Program-made: the position numbers and the translations under genes
NCBI GenBank assembly: GCA_005882135.1
Contig: VBDR01000029.1
Span: 1-64,000 of the forward strand
Direction: 5' to 3'
From: Chloroflexota bacterium
Lineage (GTDB): Bacteria; Chloroflexota; Dormibacteria; Dormibacterales; Dormibacteraceae
DNA length: 64,000 nt
In this document: positions 28,938 to 39,405 of the stretch, piece by piece
How positions within the stretch are numbered: the stretch's first letter is position 1
How the letters are laid out: each line of letters opens with the position of its first letter
The notes under the pieces: generated by a model
The model's database searches: none
Told to the model about the DNA's origin: nothing
Seen by the model: the letters and a program-made list of their open reading frames with translations, nothing else

Positions 28938-29571
28938 GGATCGCCTTGATCCCCGCGGCGACACCGCCCTTGTATCCGAACACCGAGCTGCCCGCCACCA
29001 GCACGGTCGCACCGGCGCCCACCACCAGGATCGCGCTCCGCGCGTCGATCCCGCCATCGACCTCGATCTCGACCTTCGGGGACAGGGCGCGCAGGCGCTG
29101 AACCTTGTCTGTGCTGCTCGGAATGAACTTCTGCCCGCCGAATCCCGGCTCGACGGTCATCACGTTGACGAGGTCCACATACGGCAGGATCTCGCGCAGG
29201 TCTTCGAGCGGCGTCGCCGGGTTGATCGCGACACCTGCTTTCGCGCCCAGCTCCTTGATGGCCTGCACCGTTCTGTAAAGAGAACTCGTCGCCTCGACCT
29301 GCACCTCGATCAGGGTTGCCCCCGATCTGGCGAATGCCTCCAGGAACAGCTCCGGGCGCTCGACCATCAGGTGGGCTTCGATGGGCAGAGAGGTGGCGCG
29401 CCTCACGGCTTCGACGACGCCTGGGCCGAAGGTGAGGTTCGGCACGAAATGGCCGTCCATGACGTCGACCTGGATGCGGTCGGCGCCTGCGCTCTCCGCT
29501 TCCTTGACCTGCTCGGCGAGGCGACCGGCGTCGGCCGAGAGAATCGACGGAACAATCTCAATCCGAGGCAT
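28921..29571 (-). CDS. rpe: ribulose-phosphate 3-epimerase
   Basis: Epimerises ribulose-5-phosphate and xylulose-5-phosphate (216 aa). The TIM-barrel signature begins IVPSILSADAGRL; QVDVMDGHFVPNLTFGP holds metal ligands, EAHLMVERPE and VMTVEPGFGGQKFI follow, and EVDGGIDARSA is near the phosphate site. The stop overlaps rpiA. A palindromic element separates it from pgl upstream. Confidence 0.95.
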   Translation of the reverse strand: MPRIEIVPSILSADAGRLAEQVKEAESAGADRIQVDVMDGHFVPNLTFGPGVVEAVRRATSLPIEAHLMVERPELFLEAFARSGATLIEVQVEATSSLYRTVQAIKELGAKAGVAINPATPLEDLREILPYVDLVNVMTVEPGFGGQKFIPSSTDKVQRLRALSPKVEIEVDGGIDARSAILVVGAGATVLVAGSSVFGYKGGVAAGIKAIRDALE

Positions 29572-29587
29572 GTGGTGGCTTCATCGG

Positions 29588-29628
29588 CCCTCCGTCGGCT
29601 CCGCCGAACCTCCCCATGAATGGGGAGG
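29588..29628 (+). repeat. double-hairpin palindromic element, copy 4
   Basis: CCCTCC, palindrome TCGGC-TCC-GCCGA, then CCTCCCC-ATGAA-TGGGGAGG. It lies in the 71-bp gap between pgl and rpe inside the pentose phosphate operon, where the RNA could fold into two hairpins. Confidence 0.85.
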
Positions 29629-29642
29629 ACAAGCCTCTCCGA

Positions 29643-30287
29643 TCACTGACCCGCTGCGGCCCGGTCGATCAGCCATCGTGCGCCCGCAATCATCCCGGAT
29701 GGCGATTCGCCACGCCGGGCCATCGCCACCGCCGCCGCCTTGCCCGTACCGGTCGCCATCACCAGCACTCGATGCGCGTCGCGTAGAGCTTCGAGGGTCA
29801 AGGTCACCCGCTCAGGTGGCGGTTTCGGCGAATCTCTAATGCCGGCTGTGAGCCCGTCAGCCTCCAGCGCCGGATGTCCGGGGAACAAGGAGGCGATGTG
29901 CCCATCCTCCCCCACTCCCAGGAGCACGAAATCCAGAGGCGCGGCGTAATCGACCACCTCGGCGTAGAGGTCCGCGCCTTCTTCCGGGCCGAGCTCGGCC
30001 GGGATCCGATAAACGGTCGCCGGTGAGACATGATCGAGCAGCGTTTCTTTTGCCATCCGGTAGTTGCTCTCGGGATGATCCGGCGGCACGCATCGCTCGT
30101 CGCCGAACAGCACCGCGACCCGGCCCCACTCCACTTCCAGCGTCGAGAGGAGCTCATAGCAGCGTTTGGGCGTCGTGCCCCCGGTCAGGACCAGGGTCTT
30201 CGCGCCGTCGCGCAACGCCTCGGCGATCTCCGCCGCCGCCGCCTCCGCAACCTCTTCGGCCGTCGCGAGGATGACGAACTCGGCCAT
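29643..30287 (-). CDS. pgl: 6-phosphogluconolactonase
   Basis: Hydrolyses 6-phosphogluconolactone to 6-phosphogluconate (214 aa, DevB/Pgl type). Seen: LVLTGGTTPKRCYELLS, VLFGDERCVPPDHPESNYRMA and LLGVGEDGHIASLFPGH. It starts at the ATG that immediately follows the opcA stop and precedes rpe. The oxidative step fits its place between zwf/opcA and the non-oxidative genes. Confidence 0.95.
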   Translation of the reverse strand: MAEFVILATAEEVAEAAAAEIAEALRDGAKTLVLTGGTTPKRCYELLSTLEVEWGRVAVLFGDERCVPPDHPESNYRMAKETLLDHVSPATVYRIPAELGPEEGADLYAEVVDYAAPLDFVLLGVGEDGHIASLFPGHPALEADGLTAGIRDSPKPPPERVTLTLEALRDAHRVLVMATGTGKAAAVAMARRGESPSGMIAGARWLIDRAAAGQ

Positions 30288-31657
30288 CTAGAACTTCTCC
30301 ACCAGCTCCGCCGCCGACGCCAACGAGCGGTTGTAGACCTCGTCGTGAGTCCCGGTCGAGAGTAGGTCGAGGAGAAGAGAAGGCACGTCCTCGCCTTCGA
30401 GCTGCTGCACGTGACGCAGTGGAGCGCCCTCGCCGACCTCGATCATCGTCAAAAGCACCGTTGTCGAATCCTGGCGGCGCCGATCGAATCTGAACACGGT
30501 TGATGCCCTGGGCCGGCTCTCGCCCGGCGCGTCGCCGGTGGCCGTGTGATGCAGCGAATCCAGGTTCTCGTGCAGCACGTCGCGATGCCACTCGGCCCGG
30601 CGCTCGGCAAGCTCGATGCCCGCGTCGTCTTCTCCGCCGGTTGTGTGCAGGCTTCGATACGAAGGCTCCGGCGTGCTGCGCATGCGCTCCGGGTCATGCT
30701 GCACCGACAGCCTGAAAGTCGTCCCACGGGCGGCTCCCGCGATCCGGACCGCGCTCAGCTCGCCGGCCGCGAGGTGCTCCTTCCGCACTGACCTGAAGGC
30801 CACCTCGATCGACCGTCCACCCGCCTCGTAGTGAGCCACCACAACCCCGCCAGGCCCTGCAGCCGCCCGCTTGAGGTTCCACCCCAGCGCCGTCGCCATC
30901 CAGCCGGTGATCAGAGCCGCCGCGATCCGGTTGCCTCGCCCATCGCCCTCGTAATCCACACCGACCTCGGCGATGCCGCCGAGAAAGGAGCGACGGTCGC
31001 GCGGGGTGAAGAACTGGGCGATCGTCTCGCGCCAGGGCTTGAGCCGCGCCCACTGCAGGTCCGCCAGGCCAAGACGGTGATGCGCAACATTCAGCAATGC
31101 CGAAAGGCCGCGAAACGTGTGGTAGGGCCGCTCGAACTGCGCCGAGTCGACGACCAGTCCGTCGCAGATCCGCAGCGCCTCCAGCAGGTCTCGCTTGTCA
31201 AACGGTGGCGTTCCCATCCACCACAGGTACGTCGGCACGCCGCTCACCAGCAACGGATCGACCAGCGCGTCGAGGTGTTCCGCGGCGGCGCCGCGGACGT
31301 GAAGCGTGATGATCTCGCACTCCGTGGCGCATGCCTCCGCCGGCCGCTGCACCTCGGTCGCGATCCATGCCTCGAGGTGGCCGCCACGTACCGGAGCGTC
31401 CTCGCGAATCACGATCGACTGCGCCGGGTGCTGGGCGCTGATTGCCCGCGACGTCCGCACGGCCAGCTGCTCGTGGGAGGCGCTGGCCACCACGCCGATC
31501 AGCGTCATCACGCAGCTGCGCGGATGGGGATGCTCGTCATCTCCGGCCTCCGTGCGGTCAAACCTTTCACGGATCTGGCTCAAGGCATCCAGCACGTCGC
31601 GGATGGAGACGTCGTCGCCGTGCCACTCCGGGGTGACGTCAGGTGTGACCACCGCGC

Positions 31658-31661
<4 letters not shown>
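30288..31661 (-). CDS. opcA: glucose-6-phosphate dehydrogenase assembly protein OpcA
   Basis: A 457-aa OpcA protein, known in cyanobacteria and actinobacteria as an effector or assembly factor of Zwf. Features: RSCVMTLIGV, the conserved GVPTYLWWMGTPPF, DSAQFERPYHTF and the C-terminal QLEGEDVPSLLLDLL. The middle part is variable. The GTG at 31661 overlaps the zwf stop (GTGA), so the two are translationally coupled, as expected for a partner pair. Confidence 0.9.
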
Positions 31662-33186
<1,525 letters not shown>

Positions 33187-33190
<4 letters not shown>

Positions 33191-34110
33191 TTTTCGGAGG
33201 CGGCATCCTTGACCACAGCGTGGCCGCCGAACTGTGCCCGCATCATCGCCAGCATGCGATCGCCGAAGGTGTTCTCCATCCGGCTGCGGAACCGCGCGAA
33301 GAGCGACTCCGCGATCACCGGTGTCGGGACCGACTCGTCGATCGCCGCCTCCACCGTCCAGCGACCTTCGCCGGTGTCCTCCACCCAGCCTTTGATGCTG
33401 GTCAGCTCGGGGTCCTGGGACAGGCCACGCGCGATCAGGTCGAGCAGCCACGAGCGCACCACGCTCCCGGTGCGCCAGGCCTCGGCGATGGCACGCATGT
33501 CCATGCCCGGAAACGACCTGGACATCTTCATCACCTGGAAGCCTTCCGCGTATGCCTGCATGAGGCCGTACTCGACCCCGTTGTGGACCATCTTCACGAA
33601 GTGGCCTGACCCTTCGGCGCCGGTTCGGACCAGGCCGCCGTCGTCGGGCGCAAGGTCTTTGAGGATGGGCAGACAGCGGTCATAGATCTCCTGCTCGGCG
33701 CCAACCATCAGGCAGTACCCGTACTCCTGGCCCCAGATTCCGCCCGACGTCCCGGCGTCCATGTAATGCATCCCTTTCCTCCGGACCCGGGCGCAATCGT
33801 CGAGCGCGATCTTCCAGTTCGTGTTGCCGCCGTCGACGATGATGTCGCCGGGGTCGCCCAGCTCGATCAGCTGGTTGATCGCCTGCGTGGTCGGATCACC
33901 GGCCGGGACCATGATCCACATGATCCGAGGCCGATCCTCGAAGCCGCCGACAAACGCCTCCCACGTGCTGGCGCCCACCGCTCCCTCTGCCGCGTGCCGC
34001 TTCACTGCCTCGGCCGAGAGGTCGAAAGCGACCACGCGATGGCCCCGCTTGAGCAGGCGCAGCGCCATGTTGCCGCCCATGCGGCCGAGCCCGACAAACC
34101 CAATCTCCAT
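33187..34110 (-). CDS. gnd: 6-phosphogluconate dehydrogenase, decarboxylating (short GndA type)
   Basis: Oxidises and decarboxylates 6-phosphogluconate to ribulose-5-phosphate (307 aa). GLGRMGGNMALRLLKRGH binds the cofactor; DGGNTNWK, MDAGTSGGIWGQEYGYCLMVG and FVKMVHNGVEYGLMQAYAEGF hold the substrate and catalytic Lys/Asn. It belongs to the short class of about 300 residues rather than the 470-residue E. coli class. ATG at 34110. Confidence 0.93.
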
Positions 34111-34121
34111 CTAGGTCATCT

Positions 34122-34159
34122 CCCTCTCCCCGCAGGGGAGAGGGTCGGGGTGAGGGGCG
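34122..34159 (+). repeat. palindromic element, copy 5 (CCCTCTCCCC type)
   Basis: CCCTCTCCCC-GCA-GGGGAGAGGG followed by TCGGGGTGAGGGG. It is related to but distinct from the CCTCCCC copies. It lies in the 59-bp gap between tal-pgi and gnd. Its minus strand puts a GGGGAGAGGGAG run 12 nt before the gnd ATG, so it may influence ribosome binding. Confidence 0.75.
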
Positions 34160-34169
34160 TGGCCAGTAA

Positions 34170-36959
34170 TCACCGGACGGCTGACCTCACCGCCGTGACC
34201 AGGGCTCGCCACCCGGCGGCGGGCTCGCGACCCAGCGTCACCCTCAGCACCGGCAATCGGCGCGAGGCCAGCGACTGCAGATCGCCGATCGCCTGCGCCT
34301 GCTTCAGCACCGAGAAGGTGTAGGGCTGGCCCGGAATCGCGACATCCCTGGTGTCGTCCTGCACGACCTGCAGGAAAAGCCCGGTCTTCGGCCCGCCTTT
34401 GTGCAGCTGACCGGTCGAATGGAGGAAACGGGGGCCGTACCCCGCCGTCGTGGCCAGCTTCCTGCTGTCGCGAACGGCAGTTCGGATCGCGGCGATGGCC
34501 GCTTCGGAACCCGGCGTTCGCGCGGTGTACGCCATGATCGCGAAATAGGCGCCCCGTCTGGCCTGCTTGAGGAGCGACGCGAGGGCCGGCTTCGCTTTCG
34601 ACGCCGCCACTGACTCGGCAGCCGGCAGCTTGCGGCGGCTCTTGAAAGTGGCGAGCACTTTTCGGGTGTTGTCCTTCGACTCCTGCACGTTGGGCTGGTC
34701 GAAAGCGTCGATGCCGAGGATTGCGCCCGCGACCGCGGTCGCCACCTCCCAGCGGAAGAACTCGCCGCCGAGATCCAGCTTGTCGCGCAGCGTCAGGGTT
34801 ACCACCGGTTGGCCGGCCCTCTCGAGCGCTTGCACCGCGCGGTGAGGAGGGTCGGCCTCCATGCGGATGTACACGAAGAAGCGGTCGTCGCCGTAGACCG
34901 CGGGCTTGCCTACCGGCTCACCTTCGATTGGAACGATGCCCTTGCCTTCCTTGCCGGTGCTCTCAGCGATCAGCTGCTCCACCCAGTAGCCGAACGTCGC
35001 CACTTTCGGCGAGGCGATCAGCGTCACCTTGTTGCGACCCTGCGTCGCGAGGCGTCCCATGACGCCGCCCAGCCAGGCGCCGGGATTGCTTTCGACCGGC
35101 ACCGAGTCGGCGCACGAGTGCTCCATCTCGATCGCTCGCTCCAGCATCTCCGCCACGTTGACGCCCATCAAAGCACCAGGCACGAGTCCGAAATACGAGA
35201 GCGCCGAATAGCGACCTCCGATGTCGGGCGGGTTCGGGAAGATCCAGCGAAACTCGTGCTCCTTGGCCAGTTTCTCCAGTCCTGAGCCCGGGTCGGTGAT
35301 GGCCGCGAACTGCCTGCCTCTGCGTTTCGCCTGCTCCCAGAAATAGGCGAAGTGCGAGAGGGTCTCGGTCGTCTCGCCGGATTTCGACGCAACGATGAAA
35401 AGAGAGGTCTGGATCTTGATCTTCGACCGGACGCCCAGGATCGTCGCCGGGTCGGTGGTGTCGAGGACGTGCAGCTTGGGATGGCCCTTGACCCCACCGA
35501 AGGTGTGGCGCAACACGTCCGGGCACAGGCTCGACCCGCCCATGCCGAGCAGCACGACGTCGGTAAACGCACGCCCCTGCTTGGCGAGGTCGCTGAGCTC
35601 GCTTGCCTTCTCGAGCATCTTGTCGGCCACGTCGAGCCACCCCAGCCGGTCGTGGATCTCCTGGCGTTTCGCGGGATCCGCACTCCACAGCGTCGAATCC
35701 TTGGCCCACAGCCGGCGTGGCGCGCCGTCCTTCTGCAGCTTTGCGATCTGGGTGTCGACCGCCGGCTGCAGCCCGCCGAGGCTGTACCACTGACGCGGGC
35801 CCTTGCCGGCCTTGATGTCCTTCGCGCTCTTCTCGAGGGCGGCGAGAAGGCTCTCGAACGACTTGGAGAAGGCATCCACGCCCTCAACCTCGAGCTCATG
35901 AGTGACCTGGTCCAGGTCCACACCCGCGTCGGCCAGCTGCCTCAGCTGACGCCGAGCCACATCCACGTTCTCGTCGAGGCTGCGGCGAACCTCGCCGTGC
36001 TCGCGGAACGCGGCCAGGGTCGCGGGAGGCACGGTGTCCACGGTGTCGGGACCGATGAGCTCCTCGACGTAATAGGTATCCGGATACCGAGGGTCCTTCG
36101 TCGAGGTGCTTGCCCACAGGCATCGCTGCGTGCGCGCGCCGGCCTTGCGCAGCCTGTCCCAGCGCGGCCCGGCAAACAGCTCCTTGTAGTGCTCGTAGGC
36201 CATCTTCGAGTTGGCGATGGCGGCCTTGCCGAAAAGCTGGTCCAGCGACCGCTTCTGTTGGGGATCCTGGGCCTGGTTGACCTTCTCGGCGAGGATCTTG
36301 TCCACCTTCGTGTCGACGCGGCTGACGAAAAAGCTCGCCACGCTGGCCACCTTGCTGAGGTCGCCGCCATCCTTGTGCAGCTTTTCCAGCCCGGCGAGAT
36401 AAGCCTCGACCACCTCCGTGTAGCGCTCGACGGCAAAGATCAAGGTGATGTTGATGTTGTGGCCCTTCGAGATCTGGTCGAAGATCGCAGGCAGCCCTTC
36501 CTGAGTGGCAGGGATCTTCACCATCACGTTCGGCCGCTTGCAGCGGTCGCGAAGGTCTTCCGCCATCCGTATCGTGCCGCGCGTGTTGTTCGCGAGTGTG
36601 GGCGCTACTTCGATGCTGACGAAGCCGTCGCGACCTTTCGTCTTGTCGTAGACGGGGCGGAAGGTATCGGCGGCCGCCTGGATGTCCTCGACCATGAGCG
36701 CCCACAGCATGTCGGCGGGCTTCTTCTTCTCGCGCACCAGCTCGACCATCGCCGCGTCGTAGTCGCTGGAGCCACTGACCGCCTTCTCGAAGATCGTCGG
36801 GTTGGAGGTGACACCTGTCAGGCCCTCATCGCGCAGGCGTGCCAGCTCGCCTGAGGTGATGAGCTGGCGGCGGATGTTGTCGAGCCACAGCGATTGGCCG
36901 ACCTGGCGCAGCTCTTTGATCGCGGTCGGCTTGCGGGTAGTGGTGGCGGTCGCCATCAC
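34170..36959 (-). CDS. bifunctional transaldolase / glucose-6-phosphate isomerase
   Basis: Fusion protein of 929 aa. Residues 1-380 are transaldolase, with GVTSNPTIFEKA and the Schiff-base Lys148 in NVMVKIPAT. Residues about 385-929 are phosphoglucose isomerase, with GMGGSSLCPDVL and VASKSGETTETLSHF. Joining the two activities links the fructose-6-phosphate made by transaldolase back to glucose-6-phosphate for Zwf, a recycling loop. Such Tal-Pgi fusions are known in some bacteria. The GTG at 36959 and ATG at 36956 overlap the tkt stop. Confidence 0.93.
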   Translation of the reverse strand: MMATATTTRKPTAIKELRQVGQSLWLDNIRRQLITSGELARLRDEGLTGVTSNPTIFEKAVSGSSDYDAAMVELVREKKKPADMLWALMVEDIQAAADTFRPVYDKTKGRDGFVSIEVAPTLANNTRGTIRMAEDLRDRCKRPNVMVKIPATQEGLPAIFDQISKGHNINITLIFAVERYTEVVEAYLAGLEKLHKDGGDLSKVASVASFFVSRVDTKVDKILAEKVNQAQDPQQKRSLDQLFGKAAIANSKMAYEHYKELFAGPRWDRLRKAGARTQRCLWASTSTKDPRYPDTYYVEELIGPDTVDTVPPATLAAFREHGEVRRSLDENVDVARRQLRQLADAGVDLDQVTHELEVEGVDAFSKSFESLLAALEKSAKDIKAGKGPRQWYSLGGLQPAVDTQIAKLQKDGAPRRLWAKDSTLWSADPAKRQEIHDRLGWLDVADKMLEKASELSDLAKQGRAFTDVVLLGMGGSSLCPDVLRHTFGGVKGHPKLHVLDTTDPATILGVRSKIKIQTSLFIVASKSGETTETLSHFAYFWEQAKRRGRQFAAITDPGSGLEKLAKEHEFRWIFPNPPDIGGRYSALSYFGLVPGALMGVNVAEMLERAIEMEHSCADSVPVESNPGAWLGGVMGRLATQGRNKVTLIASPKVATFGYWVEQLIAESTGKEGKGIVPIEGEPVGKPAVYGDDRFFVYIRMEADPPHRAVQALERAGQPVVTLTLRDKLDLGGEFFRWEVATAVAGAILGIDAFDQPNVQESKDNTRKVLATFKSRRKLPAAESVAASKAKPALASLLKQARRGAYFAIMAYTARTPGSEAAIAAIRTAVRDSRKLATTAGYGPRFLHSTGQLHKGGPKTGLFLQVVQDDTRDVAIPGQPYTFSVLKQAQAIGDLQSLASRRLPVLRVTLGREPAAGWRALVTAVRSAVR

Positions 36960-38821
36960 TTCGCCTGCGCGAGCCTGGTCGCGGCCGCGACGATGTGCCG
37001 GCTCGAGATGCCGGCGGCGTTCATCAGCTCCTCGGGCTTGCCGGACTCCGGCAGTCCCTTGACCGCAAGGTGAACCACCCGCGCCGCCGGATCGCCCGCC
37101 AGCGCCTCGAGCACCGCCGCGCCGAGCCCGCCTTCCGGGTAGTGGTCTTCGACCACGACCAAGCGGCCTTTCGTGACCCGCGCCGCCTCGCGCAGCGTCT
37201 TTACGTCGACCGGCTTCACCGAGTAAAGATCGATCACGCGGACGGGGATCTTCTTGGCCGCCAGCGCATCCGCCGCCGCCAGGCAGCCGTGCAGCGTGAC
37301 GCCGGCGCCGATGAGCGCGACTTTGTCCTTGGGGCTCTGGCGGAGCACCTTGGAACCGCCGACCTTGAAGGTCTCGCCCGCGCCATACAGCGTCGGGTAG
37401 GCGCCGCGTGTTGTCCGCATGAACACGATGCCCGGGGTGTCGGCCATGATCCGCGTGAGCTTGGCGGCCTGGTTGGGGTCGCAGGGATAAAACACCGTCG
37501 AGCTGTGAATCGCGCGCATCGACGCCAGGTCCTCGAGCGCCATCTGGGAAGGCCCGTCCTGGCCGATCTCGACCCCGGCGTGCGAGCCGACAAGCCGGAG
37601 ATTGGCCTGCGAGATACCGGCCATGCGGATGAAGTCATAAGCGCGGCTGAAGAACGCGGCGAAGGTCGAGGCGAACGGCTTGTAGCCGCGCACGCTCATG
37701 CCGACCGCCGTCGCGATCAGCTGCTGCTCCGAGATCCACATCTCGAAGAAGCGCTCGGGGTGCGCCTTTGCGAACTCGTCCGCGTGGGTCGAGTTGGAAA
37801 CCTCGCCGTCCATCGCCACAACCTCGGGGATGGCGGCAAGCGCGAGCAGGGCGTCGCCGTACGCCTTCCGGGTGGCGACCTTGTCCTCTTTCTTGTATAC
37901 GGGCAGGACCGGCTCGGCGTCCACGAGCCGCCTGGGCACTGCTGTGCGCTCGGGCTTCTGCGTCTTCACCTTCAGGCTCTTGATGCCGCCGAGCTCCTTG
38001 ATCGCGCGCTCGGCCATGTCCGGAGGCAGGGCCTTGCCGTGCCAACCGTCCTTGTTCTCGATCTCCGAAAAGCCCTTGCCTTTGATCGTCTTGGCGATGA
38101 TCACCGTCGGCTTGCCGGTGTTCGAGAGCGCCTCCCCGAACGCGCGGTCGATGGAAGCCATATCGTGGCCGTCGATCACGATCGGGAAGCAGCCGAACGC
38201 CTCGACCCGGCGCCGGTAGACATCGAGGTTCCAGCCGAATTCGGTCTCGCCGCGTTGACCCAGTCGGTTGATGTCCCAGATCGCGGTCAGGTTCGAGAGC
38301 TGGTAGTGGCCCGCCTTGTCGAGCGCTTCCCAGATCGAACCTTCGGCAAGCTCCGAGTCGCCGCAGAGCACCCAGACGTGATAGGGCAGCTTGTCCAGAT
38401 ACTGTCCCGCGAGCGCCACGCCGACCCCGATCGGCAGGCCCTGGCCCAGCGAACCGGTGGCCACGTCGACCCATGGGATGGCCGGCGTCGGGTGGCCCTG
38501 GAGGCGCGATCCGAACTTGCGGAACGTCATCATCTCGGCGTCGGTGATGGCGCCGACCGACTTGAACATCGCGTAACAGAGGGGCGACGCGTGACCCTTC
38601 GAGTAGATCAGGTGGTCGTTGTTGGGGTCTTTCGGCTTGCTCCAGTCGTACTGCAGGTAGCGCGTGATCAGGACCGCGATCAGGTCCGCGGCCGACATCG
38701 ACGACGTCGGGTGGCCGGAGGCGGCCGCGGTGCTGCAGCGGATGGAGTCAACGCGCAGCTGCTGGCCTAGCTGGCGAGCGAACTCGAGATCAGTGGTCGC
38801 AATCGTCTCGGTGACCGCCAT
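36956..38821 (-). CDS. tkt: transketolase
   Basis: Thiamine-diphosphate enzyme (621 aa) that moves two-carbon units in the non-oxidative pentose phosphate pathway. TAAASGHPTSSMSAADLIAVL resembles the animal-type transketolase N-terminus rather than the GHPGxPMG form of E. coli. CGDSELAEGSIWEALDKAGHY is the thiamine-diphosphate motif, and SHAGVEIGQDGPSQMALED lies in the pyrimidine domain. The ATG at 38821 has GGGGAG 4-9 nt upstream. First gene of the pathway operon, so its promoter should lie in 38822-38900. Confidence 0.93.
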   Translation of the reverse strand: MAVTETIATTDLEFARQLGQQLRVDSIRCSTAAASGHPTSSMSAADLIAVLITRYLQYDWSKPKDPNNDHLIYSKGHASPLCYAMFKSVGAITDAEMMTFRKFGSRLQGHPTPAIPWVDVATGSLGQGLPIGVGVALAGQYLDKLPYHVWVLCGDSELAEGSIWEALDKAGHYQLSNLTAIWDINRLGQRGETEFGWNLDVYRRRVEAFGCFPIVIDGHDMASIDRAFGEALSNTGKPTVIIAKTIKGKGFSEIENKDGWHGKALPPDMAERAIKELGGIKSLKVKTQKPERTAVPRRLVDAEPVLPVYKKEDKVATRKAYGDALLALAAIPEVVAMDGEVSNSTHADEFAKAHPERFFEMWISEQQLIATAVGMSVRGYKPFASTFAAFFSRAYDFIRMAGISQANLRLVGSHAGVEIGQDGPSQMALEDLASMRAIHSSTVFYPCDPNQAAKLTRIMADTPGIVFMRTTRGAYPTLYGAGETFKVGGSKVLRQSPKDKVALIGAGVTLHGCLAAADALAAKKIPVRVIDLYSVKPVDVKTLREAARVTKGRLVVVEDHYPEGGLGAAVLEALAGDPAARVVHLAVKGLPESGKPEELMNAAGISSRHIVAAATRLAQAK

Positions 38822-38902
38822 GTCACTCCCCTGGCACACAAGGTGCACGGATGCCGTTCCCGGCTTTGGGCTATGTGACTCTAAGTTTATCGGCCGTTCA
38901 GT

Positions 38903-38940
38903 CCTCCCCATTCGGGAGGAGGTGCCCGCGCCGTGGGCGC
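38903..38940 (+). repeat. double-hairpin palindromic element, copy 6 (diverged)
   Basis: CCTCCCC-ATTC-GGGAGG followed by the palindrome GCCCGCGCCGTGGGC, a shorter and more degraded form. It lies in the 284-bp stretch (38822-39105) upstream of tkt. The rest of that stretch shows no gene I can support. Confidence 0.6.
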
Positions 38941-39105
38941 AGGGCCGCAGACCTGGCGCGAAATCGCCACCCGTGCCACTGTCCCGCCAAATTCCGATCC
39001 CCCGAACCCAGCACTCGATGCAGCAACCCCGGTCCCCTCTTCCTGGCCCGAACCACTCCTGATGGCACAGGCCGAGTCAGACGCATCGGATCGCGCCAGG
39101 GCAAG

Positions 39106-39405
39106 ATGGGCCGCTCGCTCCTTCTGGTCGGTCTACGCGGACCGTACTCGCTGGAAGCCAGGGCCCAGGCTGTTCTGCTCGGTCTGCTGGGGACGCTGCT
39201 CCTGAACCTGGCCCGCATGGCCGCTGTGGCCCTCGTCGCGACCTGGGGCGGCTTTGTGCCGGCGGTCGTCTTCCACGATTACGGCGGCACGGCGCTGATC
39301 GTCTTGTGGTTGTTCGCCTTTTGGTTTGCCGCCACCCGGTGGATCCTTGGCGAGCGCCTCCGTCCGGCTTCGCCGGACACCTCCCCAGGAATGGGGAGGA
39401 CCTGA
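39106..39405 (+). pseudogene. C-terminal remnant of an exosortase/archaeosortase-like protease
   Basis: A 99-codon frame whose hydrophobic core resembles the end of exosortase-family proteins: LLLNLARMAAVAL carries the expected NLxR arginine, and VVFHDYGG the expected histidine, each before a membrane helix. The part with the catalytic cysteine and the earlier helices is missing, and no matching sequence lies upstream. The last 15 codons come from a palindromic element. It is therefore probably a decayed gene; a short intact membrane protein is the alternative. The end abuts pepF tail to tail with no gap. Confidence 0.5.
39358..39399 (+). repeat. double-hairpin palindromic element, copy 7
   Basis: CCTCC, palindrome GTCCGGC-TTC-GCCGGAC, then CCTCCCC-AGGAA-TGGGGAGG. 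It supplies the last codons of the exosortase remnant and lies at its meeting point with pepF. Confidence 0.85.

Noticed and set aside
33191-33451. Longer zwf reading frame with an Arg-rich N-terminus
   Set aside because: The extra part lies entirely within gnd in another frame; the GTG at 33190 gives the normal family start.
38822-39105. N-terminal half of the exosortase-like gene
   Set aside because: All plus-strand frames here lack the hydrophobic helices and the catalytic Cys motif.
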